A DNA stretch of 23,590 bases from Phenylobacterium sp. CCH9-H3 (GTDB lineage: Bacteria > Pseudomonadota > Alphaproteobacteria > Caulobacterales > Caulobacteraceae): contig NZ_LSJI01000074.1 of the NCBI RefSeq assembly GCF_001557235.1, forward strand, positions 1 to 23,590, in the 5' to 3' direction. A program made the position numbers and the translations under genes. Positions within the stretch are counted from its first letter, which is position 1; each line of letters begins with the position of its first letter. The notes beneath the pieces were generated by a model. That model was not told where the DNA came from, ran no database searches, and saw nothing but the letters and a program-made list of their open reading frames with translations. Positions 7,417 to 14,972 of this stretch are shown piece by piece.

Positions 7417-7964
7417 AAGCTGACCGGACCCAGGTCCTTCAGGCGCGGGAGCTTGGTGTCCTTGTCGGAGAGCAGCGGCTCGCCGTCCAGGGGCCAGGGA
7501 ATGCCCAGGTCCGCGTCGTTCCAGATGATCCCGCCCTCGTCGCCCGGCGAGTAGGGCGCGTCGACCTTATAGAAGATCTCGCACTCTGCGGTCAGGGTGC
7601 AGTAGCCGTGGGCGAAGCCGCGGGGCACCCAGAGCTGCTCGCCACCCTCGGCGGTCAGCTCGGCGCTGACCCATTGGCCGTAGGTGGCCGAGCCCGGCCG
7701 CACATCCACCGCCACGTCGAAGATCGCGCCCCGTAGCGCCCGGATCAGCTTGCCCTGCGCATTCGGGGATTTCTGGAAGTGCAGGCCGCGGATGATCCCC
7801 TTGATGGAGCTGAAGGCCTGGTTGTCCTGGACGAACGTGGTGTCGGCCACGGTGCCGGCCAGGGCCTTCTGGCTCCAGGTCTCTGAGAACCAGCCCCGCG
7901 CATCGCCATGGCGCTTCGGCGTGATAAGCAGGACGTCGGGGATGGCGAGCGGCGTGATCGTCAT
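7413..7964 (-). CDS. rfbC: dTDP-4-dehydrorhamnose 3,5-epimerase RfbC
   Basis: This cupin-fold enzyme epimerises dTDP-4-keto-6-deoxyglucose on the way to dTDP-L-rhamnose, a precursor for surface polysaccharide. It is 183 residues, the usual length. Visible landmarks are RGWFSETW (24-31), the catalytic histidine H62 in IRGLHFQ, K73 in [14 protein letters not shown] (113-121) and Y132 in [12 protein letters not shown]. The start is the ATG at 7964; a longer in-frame reading upstream is antisense to the glycosyltransferase and is rejected. It is divergent from that glycosyltransferase gene with only 33 bases between. RfbA, RfbB and RfbD are not in the window, so the rest of the pathway must be elsewhere. 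Confidence 0.95.
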   Translation of the reverse strand: MTITPLAIPDVLLITPKRHGDARGWFSETWSQKALAGTVADTTFVQDNQAFSSIKGIIRGLHFQKSPNAQGKLIRALRGAIFDVAVDVRPGSATYGQWVSAELTAEGGEQLWVPRGFAHGYCTLTAECEIFYKVDAPYSPGDEGGIIWNDADLGIPWPLDGEPLLSDKDTKLPRLKDLGPVSF

Positions 7965-7997
7965 GGGCTTCCGGATCGTGTGGGATGTAGCTGTCGC

Positions 7998-9041
7998 ATG
8001 GCGCAGCAGGATGACGAAGACAAGGCCGAACACCCGCCGCAGGTGACCGTCTGCGTGATCGCCTACAACTCCGGGCCGACGCTGCGCACCTGCCTGCAGC
8101 GTCTGGGCGCCCAGACGTTCCGCGATTTCGAAGCCCTGGTGATCGACAACGATTCGCCCGATCCGGGCGATGCGGCGATCACGGCGGAGTTTCCGTGGGT
8201 GCGGCTGATCCGCAATGCGAAGAACCTGGGCTTCACCGGCGCCGGCAACCAGGGCGCCCGCGAGGGTCGCGGCCGCTGGTACGTGCTGCTCAACCCAGAC
8301 GCCTATGCCGAACCCGACTGGCTGGCGAAGCTGGTCGCGGCGGCGCAGCGCCATCCCCGCGTTTCCTCCTTCACCTCGCGCCAGATGGTGGAGGGCGAGC
8401 CGGGGCTGCTGGACGGGCTGGGCGATGTGATGAGCATCACCGGCATCCCCTATCGCGGCGGCTATCTGAACCCGGACCAGGGCCAGGCGCGCGAAGGCGA
8501 GGTGTTCAGTCCCTGCGGCGCGGCGATGATGATCGACCGTCGGCTGTTCCTGGACCTGGGCGGCTTCGACGAGGACTTCTTCTGCTACGGCGAGGACGTG
8601 GACCTGGGCTATCGCCTGCAGCTCGCCGGCGAGCCGACCCTGCTGGTCCCCGACGCCACCATCCACCACGTGGGCTCGGCTTCGTCAGGCGGCCGCAAAT
8701 CGGAGTTCGCGGTGTTTCACGGCACGCGCAACCGCTTCTGGGTGCTGTTCAAGAACACCCCGGCCGTCCTGCTGCCGCTGGTGGTTCCGCTGCACTTGGC
8801 GTCGCTGGTGCTGATCTACCTGAAGAAGGACAACCGCCCGCACATTCGCCTGATCCTGCGGGCCGTGGCGGCGGCTTTCGCCGGGGCGCCGAAGATGTTC
8901 CGCACGCGAGCCGCGGTGCAGAAGCGGCGGAAGGCGAGCCTGGCGCAGGTGGCGGGGGCGATGACCTGGAACCCGAAGGACCTCTCAGGCCGCCGCCCGG
9001 TGATCCGACCGCTCAGGCCCTCGGCCCGCCCTTCCGCCTGA
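7998..9041 (+). CDS. Glycosyltransferase family 2 (WbbL/rhamnosyltransferase-like)
   Basis: This is a 347-residue GT-A fold transferase, probably adding a sugar to a lipid-linked surface glycan at the cytoplasmic face of the inner membrane. The N-terminus VTVCVIAYNSGPTLRTCLQRL and VIDNDSPD (D50, D52) bind the nucleotide. The DXD-equivalent is LNPDAY (99-102). FDEDFFCYGEDVDLGYRLQLAG holds the acidic acceptor-site ED motif. A hydrophobic segment near the C-terminus (PAVLLPLVVPLHLASLVLIY) looks membrane-associated, followed by a very basic tail. The ATG at 7998 is chosen because upstream in-frame codons are antisense to rfbC. Its position back-to-back with rfbC fits a rhamnosyltransferase, but the donor is inferred from context only. 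Confidence 0.9.
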   Translation: MAQQDDEDKAEHPPQVTVCVIAYNSGPTLRTCLQRLGAQTFRDFEALVIDNDSPDPGDAAITAEFPWVRLIRNAKNLGFTGAGNQGAREGRGRWYVLLNPDAYAEPDWLAKLVAAAQRHPRVSSFTSRQMVEGEPGLLDGLGDVMSITGIPYRGGYLNPDQGQAREGEVFSPCGAAMMIDRRLFLDLGGFDEDFFCYGEDVDLGYRLQLAGEPTLLVPDATIHHVGSASSGGRKSEFAVFHGTRNRFWVLFKNTPAVLLPLVVPLHLASLVLIYLKKDNRPHIRLILRAVAAAFAGAPKMFRTRAAVQKRRKASLAQVAGAMTWNPKDLSGRRPVIRPLRPSARPSA

Positions 9042-9071
9042 CGCCTGGCAGCGTCGGGAGCCGCCCCGCGC

Positions 9072-9770
9072 CTACCAGGGCTCGTGGAAGGGACGCACCT
9101 CGGCCAGGAAGGACCAGGCGTCGCGCGGCTGGTGCGCGAGGTGGAAGATCTCCGCGGCGATCGAGGCGGGTTGGATGAAGAAGTCGTCCGGCTTGTCCTT
9201 CATCATTTCGCGGGCCCAGGGCACGTCGATCACCGCGTCGATCACGAGATAGGCGACGTGCACGCCCTTGGGGCCCAGGTCCCGGGCGAGCGATTCCGCC
9301 AGGATGCGCTGCGCGGCCTTGGTCGGTGCGAAGGCCGGGAAGTTGGCGCGCCCGCGCAGGGCCGAGGTGTTGCCGGTGACCATCATCGCGCCCTCGCCGG
9401 CGGCGACCATCGCCGGCGTCGTCATCCGCGCGAGGTGCATCAGCGCCATGGCGTTGATCTCGAAATTGCGCTGGAGCGCCGCGGGATCCACCTGGAGATA
9501 GGTCCCGAAGGCGCCGCCGACGGCGTTGTGGACCACTACCTTGGGGGCGCCGATCTGGCCGAGCACGCGTTCGAGCGCGGCGACGTCGGTGACGTCGCAG
9601 GGACAGGCCACCGAGTCCGGAATTTCCGCCTGAAGGGCCGCCAGCCTGTCGGCGTCGCGGGCCAGCATGGCCACGCGGTAGCCGCCGTCGGCGAACCGGC
9701 GAGCGATCGCCGCGCCGGTTCCGGGTCCGACCCCCGTCACCAGGGCCAGCGGTTTGGCTGTCGCGGGCAT
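9072..9770 (-). CDS. SDR-family protein with catalytic Tyr replaced by Phe
   Basis: This is a 232-residue Rossmann protein. The nucleotide-binding turn TGVGPGTGAAIARRFA is near the N-terminus and HNAVGG follows the fourth strand, as in classical short-chain dehydrogenases. The active-site region reads MVTGNTSALRGRANFPAFAPTKAAQR: serine and lysine are there, but the YxxxK tyrosine is phenylalanine (FAPTK). I recall related SDRs with Phe here, so it is probably a subgroup trait, and classical hydride-transfer activity is doubtful. The start is ambiguous: GTG at 9773 or ATG at 9770. I prefer ATG because AGGAGG lies 7 bases upstream. The upstream isomerase gene ends with TGA within the same GTGATG, so the two are coupled. 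It is the last gene of the HxlR operon. Confidence 0.88.
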   Translation of the reverse strand: MPATAKPLALVTGVGPGTGAAIARRFADGGYRVAMLARDADRLAALQAEIPDSVACPCDVTDVAALERVLGQIGAPKVVVHNAVGGAFGTYLQVDPAALQRNFEINAMALMHLARMTTPAMVAAGEGAMMVTGNTSALRGRANFPAFAPTKAAQRILAESLARDLGPKGVHVAYLVIDAVIDVPWAREMMKDKPDDFFIQPASIAAEIFHLAHQPRDAWSFLAEVRPFHEPW

Positions 9771-10363
9771 CACGCCGCCTCCTGCCGCGCCAGGGCGCTA
9801 CGCACGAAATCGAGCCGATCGTTTCCGAAGAACATCTCTTCGCCCACGAACATGACAGGCGCGCCGAAGACGCCGCGCTCCACGGCCGCCGCGGTGGCCT
9901 CATCCAGCGCCTCGTCCAGCGCGGGATCGTCGATCCGCGAAGTCAGGCCCGCGTCGCCGACGCCGGCGCCGTTCAGCACCGCGACGACGTCGGCCGGCGT
10001 GGCCAGCGGCGCCGGGATGCCCCAGAAGGCGGTGAAGAGCGCGCCGACCGCCTCGCGCGCCTGGCCCGACTCATCCGCCGCCAGCACCGCGCGGAGCAGG
10101 CGGCGGGCGTCGATCCTGCCCATCTCCGGATGCGGCTGAAACGGGACGCCATAGATCGCGACCCAGCGCCGGAGGTCCGCGCCGAGGTAGCGGTTCTTCG
10201 GCTTGCAGACGATGCTGGTGGGGACATTGCCCACCTGCTTCATCAGTTCGACGATCTCCAGCGGCCGGTAGGTCACCTCGGCGTCGAGGCGCTCGAGCTG
10301 GCTGTTTGCCAGGTAGCTGTAAGGGCTGCGGAAATCGAAAAAGAACTCCAGGCGTCGGGTCAT
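9770..10363 (-). CDS. DsbA-fold protein of the 2-hydroxychromene-2-carboxylate isomerase family
   Basis: This is a 197-residue member of the HCCA isomerase / GST-kappa family, a thioredoxin-fold group whose founder isomerises an intermediate of naphthalene degradation with glutathione. The signature FFFDFRSPYSYLAN has the active-site serine S13 of SPYSYL. The helical insert spans about 60-150, and FGAPVMFVGEEMFFGNDRLDF is the cis-proline and closing strand. Many family members sit outside naphthalene pathways and act on unknown substrates, so no specific reaction is claimed. Its start overlaps the HxlR stop by an ATGA, and its end overlaps the SDR start. This argues for a small detoxification or catabolic module controlled by the HxlR protein. 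Confidence 0.9.
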   Translation of the reverse strand: MTRRLEFFFDFRSPYSYLANSQLERLDAEVTYRPLEIVELMKQVGNVPTSIVCKPKNRYLGADLRRWVAIYGVPFQPHPEMGRIDARRLLRAVLAADESGQAREAVGALFTAFWGIPAPLATPADVVAVLNGAGVGDAGLTSRIDDPALDEALDEATAAAVERGVFGAPVMFVGEEMFFGNDRLDFVRSALARQEAA

Positions 10364-10863
10364 GCGGCGTCTCCCTCGTCAATGCGATTGAGGAGCCCAC
10401 GGACGATGTCGTCGGCCCCGGGCCCCGGGCGGTATTGGATCTGCTCGCGCGGCACCGTCTGCCCGGTCTCAGGGTCGACAAGCGCCAGCTGCAACTCGCG
10501 GCCGGTGCGGCGGTCCACGACCTCTACGGTCGGCGCCCCGTAGCCCGACGCGTCCCAGCGATCGCCCCATTCGCGCAACGCCGTGGTCACCTTCCACAGA
10601 CCGCGGCCCTTTTCCGTCAGGCGGTACTCGTCGCGCGGCGGCCGGTGCTGGTAGCGCACGCGCTCGACCAATCCGTTTGCCTCAAGATGCTTCAGCCGCG
10701 CGGCCAATGTGGTCGTCGGGATTCCCAGGCTGGCCCGCAGGTCGTCGTAGCGGCGCAGACCGAACGCCAGATCGCGCAGCACGAGAATGGCCCACCGGTC
10801 CCCGATCGCCTCCAGCGCTCCGGCGATCGAGCAGCGCATCCCTGCGAAGGACTTGGATTTCAT
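10360..10863 (-). CDS. HxlR-family winged-helix transcriptional regulator
   Basis: This is a 167-residue regulator. The HxlR domain (about 8-110) is clear: CSIAGALEAIGDRWAILVLRDL, then FGLRRYDDLRASLGIPTTTLAARLKHLEANGLVERV as the recognition helix region and RDEYRLTEKG as the wing. A C-terminal extension of about 55 residues (VEVVDRRTGRELQLALVDPETG) makes it longer than minimal family members and may bind a ligand. HxlR proteins often sense electrophiles or aldehydes through a conserved N-terminal cysteine; C11 here is in that place. It is the first gene of a three-gene operon with ATGA coupling. A perfect inverted repeat lies 16 bases upstream of its ATG, so autoregulation is likely. Confidence 0.93.
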   Translation of the reverse strand: MKSKSFAGMRCSIAGALEAIGDRWAILVLRDLAFGLRRYDDLRASLGIPTTTLAARLKHLEANGLVERVRYQHRPPRDEYRLTEKGRGLWKVTTALREWGDRWDASGYGAPTVEVVDRRTGRELQLALVDPETGQTVPREQIQYRPGPGADDIVRGLLNRIDEGDAA

Positions 10864-10878
10864 GACCTGAACTCTGTT

Positions 10879-10895
10879 ACTCTAATCATTAGAGT
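10879..10895. promoter_or_regulatory. Inverted-repeat operator upstream of the HxlR operon
   Basis: ACTCTAAT-C-ATTAGAGT is a perfect 8-bp inverted repeat around one base. Two more pairs (GT/AC) extend the symmetry after a mismatch, to 10876-10898. It is AT-rich against the local background and ends 16 bases before the HxlR ATG, where a repressor would block the promoter. HxlR regulators typically bind such palindromes in their own control region; the binder here is inferred. Confidence 0.75.
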
Positions 10896-10898
10896 GAC

Positions 10899-11203
10899 TC
10901 GACGCGAACCCGATGGCAAGGAGAAAGCGCACAGTCGTTCACTTCGCGGCCGCAGGTTCGAAGGGGGCCGAATGATGACGGCTTAGAGATGCGCGGCCCC
11001 GAATAGGACCGGCCACGGTGTTCCAGGCTTGTTGGCGACGGCGCGCGGTCACCGCTGGTCGGCGCGACGTTCCCTCTGCGCGAGGAGGCGAAGGCGCATC
11101 GGGCTCTCGAGGCACGGTCCGTGGCCGGGAAGATCGTGTTGCTGGCCTGATCTCAATCTGGCCCGTGCGGCAGAGGCATCAGACCCAAGGTGTGGCGGGG
11201 TCC
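10899..11203. other. About 305-bp gap with no supported gene
   Basis: This stretch lies between the HxlR operator and the 3' end of the argE-type gene. The only plus-strand frame beginning near the operator is a 20-codon reading at 10913-10975 (MARRKRTVVHFAAAGSKGAE) with AGGAG located after its own start, so it is not convincing. Longer plus-strand readings across the right side continue antisense into argE and look like high-GC shadows. No tRNA, clear terminator or repeat was found. It could hold a decayed gene formerly divergent from hxlR. Confidence 0.5.
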
Positions 11204-12370
11204 TCACCCCTCGCTGGCCCAATCGATCAATCGGCGCATGAAGAGCGCGCCGCGTTGCAGCTGGGCGATCTCCACGTATTCGTCCGGCTGGTGAGCCTGG
11301 TCGATGGAGCCGGGGCCGCAGATGACGGTGGAGAAGCCGGCCTGCTGGAACTGGCCGGCCTCGGCGGCGAAGGCGACGACGCGGGGCGGGCCGTTGTCGC
11401 CGGCCATGCGGCGGGCGAAGGCTTCGGCCGCGCCGTCCGGCTCGGGCCGGAACGGCGGCACGTTGGTGCGCAGCTCGACCACCACGCCGGCCTCGGGGGC
11501 GCGGGCCTTAAGCGCCGCGTCCATCGCCGCGCACTCGGCCAGGAACGGCGCCACGATCTCTTCCGGCGTGCGCGGTCCGGGCGAGCGGACGTCGAAGACG
11601 AAGTGGCACTCGCGAGCGATGATGTTGTGAGCCGTGCCGCCATTGACCATGCCGATGGTCAGCGTCGGCCCCTTGGGCGTGAATGGCGAGGCGGGGTCGG
11701 CCTCGTCCCACAGGCGCGCCGAGAGCTGGTTCAGCGAGCTCATCAGCTTGACCGCCTCCATCACCGCCGAGACGCCCAGGTGCGGCTGGCTGGAGTGGCA
11801 CTCGCGGCCGGTGACGGTGACGTGGAAGGTGGCGATGCCCTTGTGGCCGTTCACCGCCTCCATGTTGGTGGGCTCGCCGACCACCACCACCGCCGGCGCG
11901 GGGACCTCCCGGCGGATGACCTCGATCATGCTGGGGGCGCCCAGGCAGCCGATCTCCTCGTCGTAGGAGAAGGCCAGGTGCACCGGCTTCTTCGCCACCT
12001 TGGCCAATTCCGGCGCGGCGGCCAGGGCCAGGGCCAGGAAGCCCTTCATGTCGCAGGTCCCGCGGCCGTAGAGCCGCTCGCCCTTCTGCGTCAGCTCGAA
12101 CGGGTTGCTGGTCCAGGGCTGGCCATCCACCGGCACCACGTCGGTATGGCCGGACAGCACGACGCCGCCCGCGATGGCTGGACCGATGGCGGCCATGAGG
12201 TTGGACTTGGAGCCGTCCGCGTTCGGCACCCGGCGGTGCGGCACGCCGAGGCCGTCGAGATAGCCCTCGACCCATTCGACGAGTTCGAGGTTCGAGCCGC
12301 GCGAGGTGGTGTCGAAGCTGACGAGCTTGGCCAGCAGGGCACGGGCAACGGGATAGAGATCGGCGCTCAT
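11204..12370 (-). CDS. argE: Acetylornithine deacetylase (ArgE-type M20 metallopeptidase)
   Basis: This is a 388-residue cytosolic di-zinc hydrolase that removes acetate from N-acetylornithine in arginine synthesis. All M20 landmarks are visible: H75 and D77 in SGHTDVVP, bridging D107 in CDMKG, the catalytic E138 and ligand E139 in YDEEIG, E166 in VGEPT, and the final histidine in CGPGSIDQAHQPDEY. The dimerisation domain (about 175-290) includes GRECHSSQPHLGVSAV and GGTAHNIIARE. The length and CGPGS-DQAHQPDEY fit the ArgE branch better than DapE, but other M20 amidohydrolases cannot be fully excluded. It is transcribed alone on the minus strand; a MITE-like repeat begins 31 bases upstream of its start, where its promoter should be. 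Confidence 0.88.
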   Translation of the reverse strand: MSADLYPVARALLAKLVSFDTTSRGSNLELVEWVEGYLDGLGVPHRRVPNADGSKSNLMAAIGPAIAGGVVLSGHTDVVPVDGQPWTSNPFELTQKGERLYGRGTCDMKGFLALALAAAPELAKVAKKPVHLAFSYDEEIGCLGAPSMIEVIRREVPAPAVVVVGEPTNMEAVNGHKGIATFHVTVTGRECHSSQPHLGVSAVMEAVKLMSSLNQLSARLWDEADPASPFTPKGPTLTIGMVNGGTAHNIIARECHFVFDVRSPGPRTPEEIVAPFLAECAAMDAALKARAPEAGVVVELRTNVPPFRPEPDGAAEAFARRMAGDNGPPRVVAFAAEAGQFQQAGFSTVICGPGSIDQAHQPDEYVEIAQLQRGALFMRRLIDWASEG

Positions 12371-12401
12371 CGCCTAGGCATAGCCCTTTCCACTCCCGCT
12401 G

Positions 12402-12546
12402 TGTCACCCCGGTTTTCGCCGAAGGCGGAAGACCGGGACCTCGATGCGTTTCGGTGAAGGAATAGCCAAGGCTGCGCCGCCGCGCGCAGACGGGAGCGCA
12501 ACAGATCGGGGTCCCGGTCCTTGGCTGCGCCAAAACCGGGATGACA
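12402..12546. repeat. 145-bp MITE-like element with terminal inverted repeats and a hairpin at each end
   Basis: The element starts TGTCACCCCGGTTTTCGCC and ends GCCAAAACCGGGATGACA, which is its near-perfect reverse complement. Each end also folds on itself: CCGGT..TCGCC-GAA-GGCGGA..ACCGG on the left and CCCGGT..TTGGC-TGC-GCCAA..ACCGGG on the right. GGGACC and GGTCCC bracket the middle. It encodes nothing and fills most of the gap between the FKBP gene's stop and the argE start. No second copy is in the window, so a repeat family is inferred from structure. Confidence 0.75.
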
Positions 12547-12558
12547 TTTGAGGAGGTG

Positions 12559-13065
12559 CTAGCCCTGCTGGATGCGGCCCGGGCCGGGCAGGACGTCGAT
12601 GAGCTCGATCTTGAAGATCAGGGGCGAGCCGGGCGGGATCTGGCCGGCCGGGTCGTTGCCGTAGCCCAGGTTCGAGGGGACGTAGAGGATCCACTCGTCG
12701 CCGGGGCGCATGAGCTGCAGCGCCTCCTGCCAGCCGGGGATCAGGCCCCGCAGCGGCATGGCGGCGGGCTGGCCGCGCTCGTACGAGCTGTCGAAGACCT
12801 GGCCGTCCTCGAGCTTGCCTTCGTAGTGGACTTTCACCTCGTCGGTGAGCTGGGGCTTCAGGCCCGTCTCGGGGCCGGAGCGCACGACCTTGTAGGCCAG
12901 GCCGGACGGCAGGACCTTCACGCCCGCTTCCTTGGCGGTCTTGTCCATGAACGCCTTGCTGGCGGCCGATTGTTCGGTCGGGGCCGCGGCCGCATCCTTG
13001 CCGGCCTTGGGCTGGCAGGCGGCGAGCGCCAGGGCGGCGGCCAGAAAGGTCAGGGTGCGCTTCAT
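12559..13065 (-). CDS. FKBP-type peptidyl-prolyl cis-trans isomerase, predicted lipoprotein
   Basis: This is a 168-residue protein that should catalyse proline isomerisation in the periplasm, on a membrane anchor. The signal MKRTLTFLAAALALAAC ends in a lipobox, with C17 as the lipidated cysteine. A short alanine-rich linker (about 18-38) leads to one FKBP domain (about 74-160): VKVHYEGKLEDGQVFDSSYERG, LIPGWQEALQLMRPGDEWILYVPSNLGYG and IPPGSPLIFKIELIDV. The pocket aromatics Y81, F91 and W112 are present. It lies 12 bases after the threonine ammonia-lyase gene on the same strand and is probably co-transcribed. The functional link to that enzyme is unclear. Confidence 0.95.
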   Translation of the reverse strand: MKRTLTFLAAALALAACQPKAGKDAAAAPTEQSAASKAFMDKTAKEAGVKVLPSGLAYKVVRSGPETGLKPQLTDEVKVHYEGKLEDGQVFDSSYERGQPAAMPLRGLIPGWQEALQLMRPGDEWILYVPSNLGYGNDPAGQIPPGSPLIFKIELIDVLPGPGRIQQG

Positions 13066-13077
13066 CGTGTCAGGTCC

Positions 13078-14286
13078 TCAGACGACGCGCGGCGGGTAGC
13101 CGCGTTCCCGCAGGGCGTCCATCACCTCCTGGGTGTGCTGGGCGTCGCGGGTCTCGATCATCACGTCGAACTCGGCGCCCTTGGCCGGCACGTCCAGCGC
13201 CAGGCGGTTGTGCGCCACCTCGATGATGTTGGCGCCCATCTGGCCGATGATCGCCGAGACATTGGCCAGCAGGCCGGGGCGATCGTCGCCGATGATCCGC
13301 AGGCTGACGATCCGGCTTTCGCGCACCAGCTCGCGCGTCAGCACCGAGGCCAGCAGGCGAGTGTCGATGTTGCCGCCGGTGATCACCAGGCCGCACTTCT
13401 TGCCGCGGAACCGTTCGGGATAGGCCAGCAGGGCTGCCAGGGACGCCGCGCCGGCGCCCTCCACCACCGTCTTCTCGACATTGCAGTAGAGCGCGATGCC
13501 CCGCTCGAAGAACGGCTCCTCGATCAGCAGCACGTCGTCCAGCAGCGGCCGAGCCACGGCATAGCTGAGGTCGCCCACGGCCTTGACGGCGATGCCCTCG
13601 GCGATGGTGGCGCCGCCGCCGTTCTGGGCCATCTGGACGCCGCGCATCTTGGCGGTGAACGAGGGGAACATGGCCGGCTCCAGGCCAATCACCTGGATGT
13701 CCTGCTTCAGGTGCTTGGCCGCCGTGGCCATGCCGGCGATCAGGCCGCCGCCGCCGATGGGGACCGGCAGGACCTCCAGGTCCGGCACGTCTTCCAGCAT
13801 CTCCAGGGCCACGGTGCCCTGCCCGGCCATGACGTCCTCGTCGTTGAACGGGTGGACAAAGGTCAGCTCGCGTTCGTCGCAGAGCTTGCGGGCGGTGGCC
13901 GAGGCCTCGTCGTAGCCGTCGCCGTCGATCACCACCTCGGCGCCGTGGGCGCGGGTCTGCTGGACCTTCACGAAGGGCGTGCCCTTGGGCATGACGATGG
14001 TCACGGGGATGCCCAGCCGGGCGGCGTGATAGGCCAGGCCTTGACTGTGGTTGCCGGCCGAGGCGGCGATCACGCCCCGCGAGCGCACGTTCTCGCCCAG
14101 CTGCAGCAGCTTGTTGAGCGCGCCGCGCTCCTTGTAGGCCGCCGTGAACTGGAGGTTCTCGAACTTCACCCACACCTGGGCGCCCGTGATGTCGGACAGG
14201 GTCTTGGAGAAGCGGCACGGCGTGCGCTCGATATGACCCTTCAACCGCGCCTGTGCGGCAAGGATATCGTCGAAGGCGAGGGTCAT
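13078..14286 (-). CDS. ilvA: Threonine ammonia-lyase (threonine dehydratase) with ACT domain
   Basis: This PLP enzyme deaminates L-threonine to 2-oxobutyrate, feeding isoleucine synthesis or threonine breakdown. It is 402 residues. PLP-lysine K52 lies in TAAYKERGALNK, where most homologues have SFKxRGA. SAGNHSQGLAYHA (76-88) and the phosphate-binding loop PIGGGGLIAG (176-185) are clear. The last 75 residues are a single ACT domain starting at about residue 325 (RIVSLRIIGDDRPGLLANV). This places it with the approximately 400-residue single-ACT threonine dehydratases rather than the approximately 510-residue IlvA with two regulatory domains, so ilvA is used loosely. It is divergent from the GmhB-like gene and probably drives the FKBP gene downstream. 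Confidence 0.92.
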   Translation of the reverse strand: MTLAFDDILAAQARLKGHIERTPCRFSKTLSDITGAQVWVKFENLQFTAAYKERGALNKLLQLGENVRSRGVIAASAGNHSQGLAYHAARLGIPVTIVMPKGTPFVKVQQTRAHGAEVVIDGDGYDEASATARKLCDERELTFVHPFNDEDVMAGQGTVALEMLEDVPDLEVLPVPIGGGGLIAGMATAAKHLKQDIQVIGLEPAMFPSFTAKMRGVQMAQNGGGATIAEGIAVKAVGDLSYAVARPLLDDVLLIEEPFFERGIALYCNVEKTVVEGAGAASLAALLAYPERFRGKKCGLVITGGNIDTRLLASVLTRELVRESRIVSLRIIGDDRPGLLANVSAIIGQMGANIIEVAHNRLALDVPAKGAEFDVMIETRDAQHTQEVMDALRERGYPPRVV

Positions 14287-14428
14287 GGGCGCGGCCGGCT
14301 GTTCGGAAAGGCGCGCAACCTAACGACGGCAAGGCTCTGCCGCAATGCAGCGGAGCCGGAAGGCCTTAGGCCGCGACCATCGGCCCGGAATCAGGCTTTC
14401 TGAAAACTCGCCCCGCCCGCCAGCCGGT

Positions 14429-14962
14429 ATGATCGCCCCCGTGCCCGATCCCCTCACCCGACCCGCCCTGTTCCTCGACCGCGACGGCGTGCTCAACGAG
14501 GATCGCGGCTACGTCTATCGCTGGGAGGATTTCCGCTGGATCCCCGGCGCCCGCGAGACGGTGGCGGCGTTCAACCGAGCCGGCTGGCTGGTGATCGTGG
14601 TGACGAACCAGTCCGGCGTCGGCCGCGGCTATTATTCCGAAGACGAGATGCACGCCCTGCACGCCCAGATGCAGGCCGACTTGGCGCAGGCCGGCGGGCG
14701 GATCGACGCCTTCTATCACGCCCCCCAACACCCGGAGGCGCCGGTGGAAGCCTATCGCCACCCCGACCCGCCGCTGCGCAAGCCGAATCCGGGGATGATC
14801 CTGCAGGCGCTGCAGGACTGGCCGATCGATGCGGAGGCCTCGCTGCTGATCGGCGACAAGCCGTCCGACCTGGAGGCCGCGCTCAGAGCTGGCATACGCG
14901 CGGCGCTGTTCGAGGGTGGCGACCTCAAGGCCTTCCTGGCCAAGGAAGATCTGCTGCCCTGA
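14429..14962 (+). CDS. HAD-IIIA phosphatase, GmhB-like (D-glycero-D-manno-heptose 1,7-bisphosphate 7-phosphatase family)
   Basis: The protein is 177 residues from the ATG at 14429; a GTG at 14441 is an alternative start. The HAD motifs are in order: FLDRDGVLNEDRGYV (nucleophile and acid Asp), VVTNQSGVGRGYYSE (Ser in motif II), LRKPNPGM (motif III lysine) and LIGDKPSDLEAALRAGI (motif IV). GmhB removes the 7-phosphate in ADP-heptose synthesis for LPS core. Classical GmhB and HisB phosphatases have a zinc loop with three cysteines and a histidine between motifs II and III; here that stretch reads YHAPQHPEAPVEAYRHPDPP with no cysteine. It may be a zinc-free GmhB or another sugar-phosphate phosphatase. 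It is divergent from ilvA across 142 bases and converges on the ligase gene. Confidence 0.82.
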   Translation: MIAPVPDPLTRPALFLDRDGVLNEDRGYVYRWEDFRWIPGARETVAAFNRAGWLVIVVTNQSGVGRGYYSEDEMHALHAQMQADLAQAGGRIDAFYHAPQHPEAPVEAYRHPDPPLRKPNPGMILQALQDWPIDAEASLLIGDKPSDLEAALRAGIRAALFEGGDLKAFLAKEDLLP

Positions 14963-14972
14963 GAGCTGTCGG

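Noticed and set aside
7413..8669. A single 418-residue minus-strand protein containing RfbC at its C-terminus
   Set aside because: The N-terminal 235 residues are antisense to the glycosyltransferase; RfbC is complete and normal in length from the ATG at 7964.
10913..10975. A 20-codon peptide gene divergent from the HxlR operon
   Set aside because: It has no ribosome-binding site before it, is very short and has no second line of support.
11160..11225. A tRNA 3'-half remnant, because a plus-strand reading (HQTQGVAGSSPLAGP) resembles spurious translations seen over real tRNA genes
   Set aside because: The T-loop consensus is absent (GGGGTCCTCACCCC replaces GGGTTCGANTCCC), no matching 5' acceptor strand or anticodon arm was found, and the right part overlaps the C-terminal codons of the argE-type gene.
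12541..14403. A 620-codon open frame on the plus strand
   Set aside because: It runs antisense through the FKBP and ilvA genes, both of which have complete motifs, and its translation is low-complexity. It is a high-GC codon-bias shadow.
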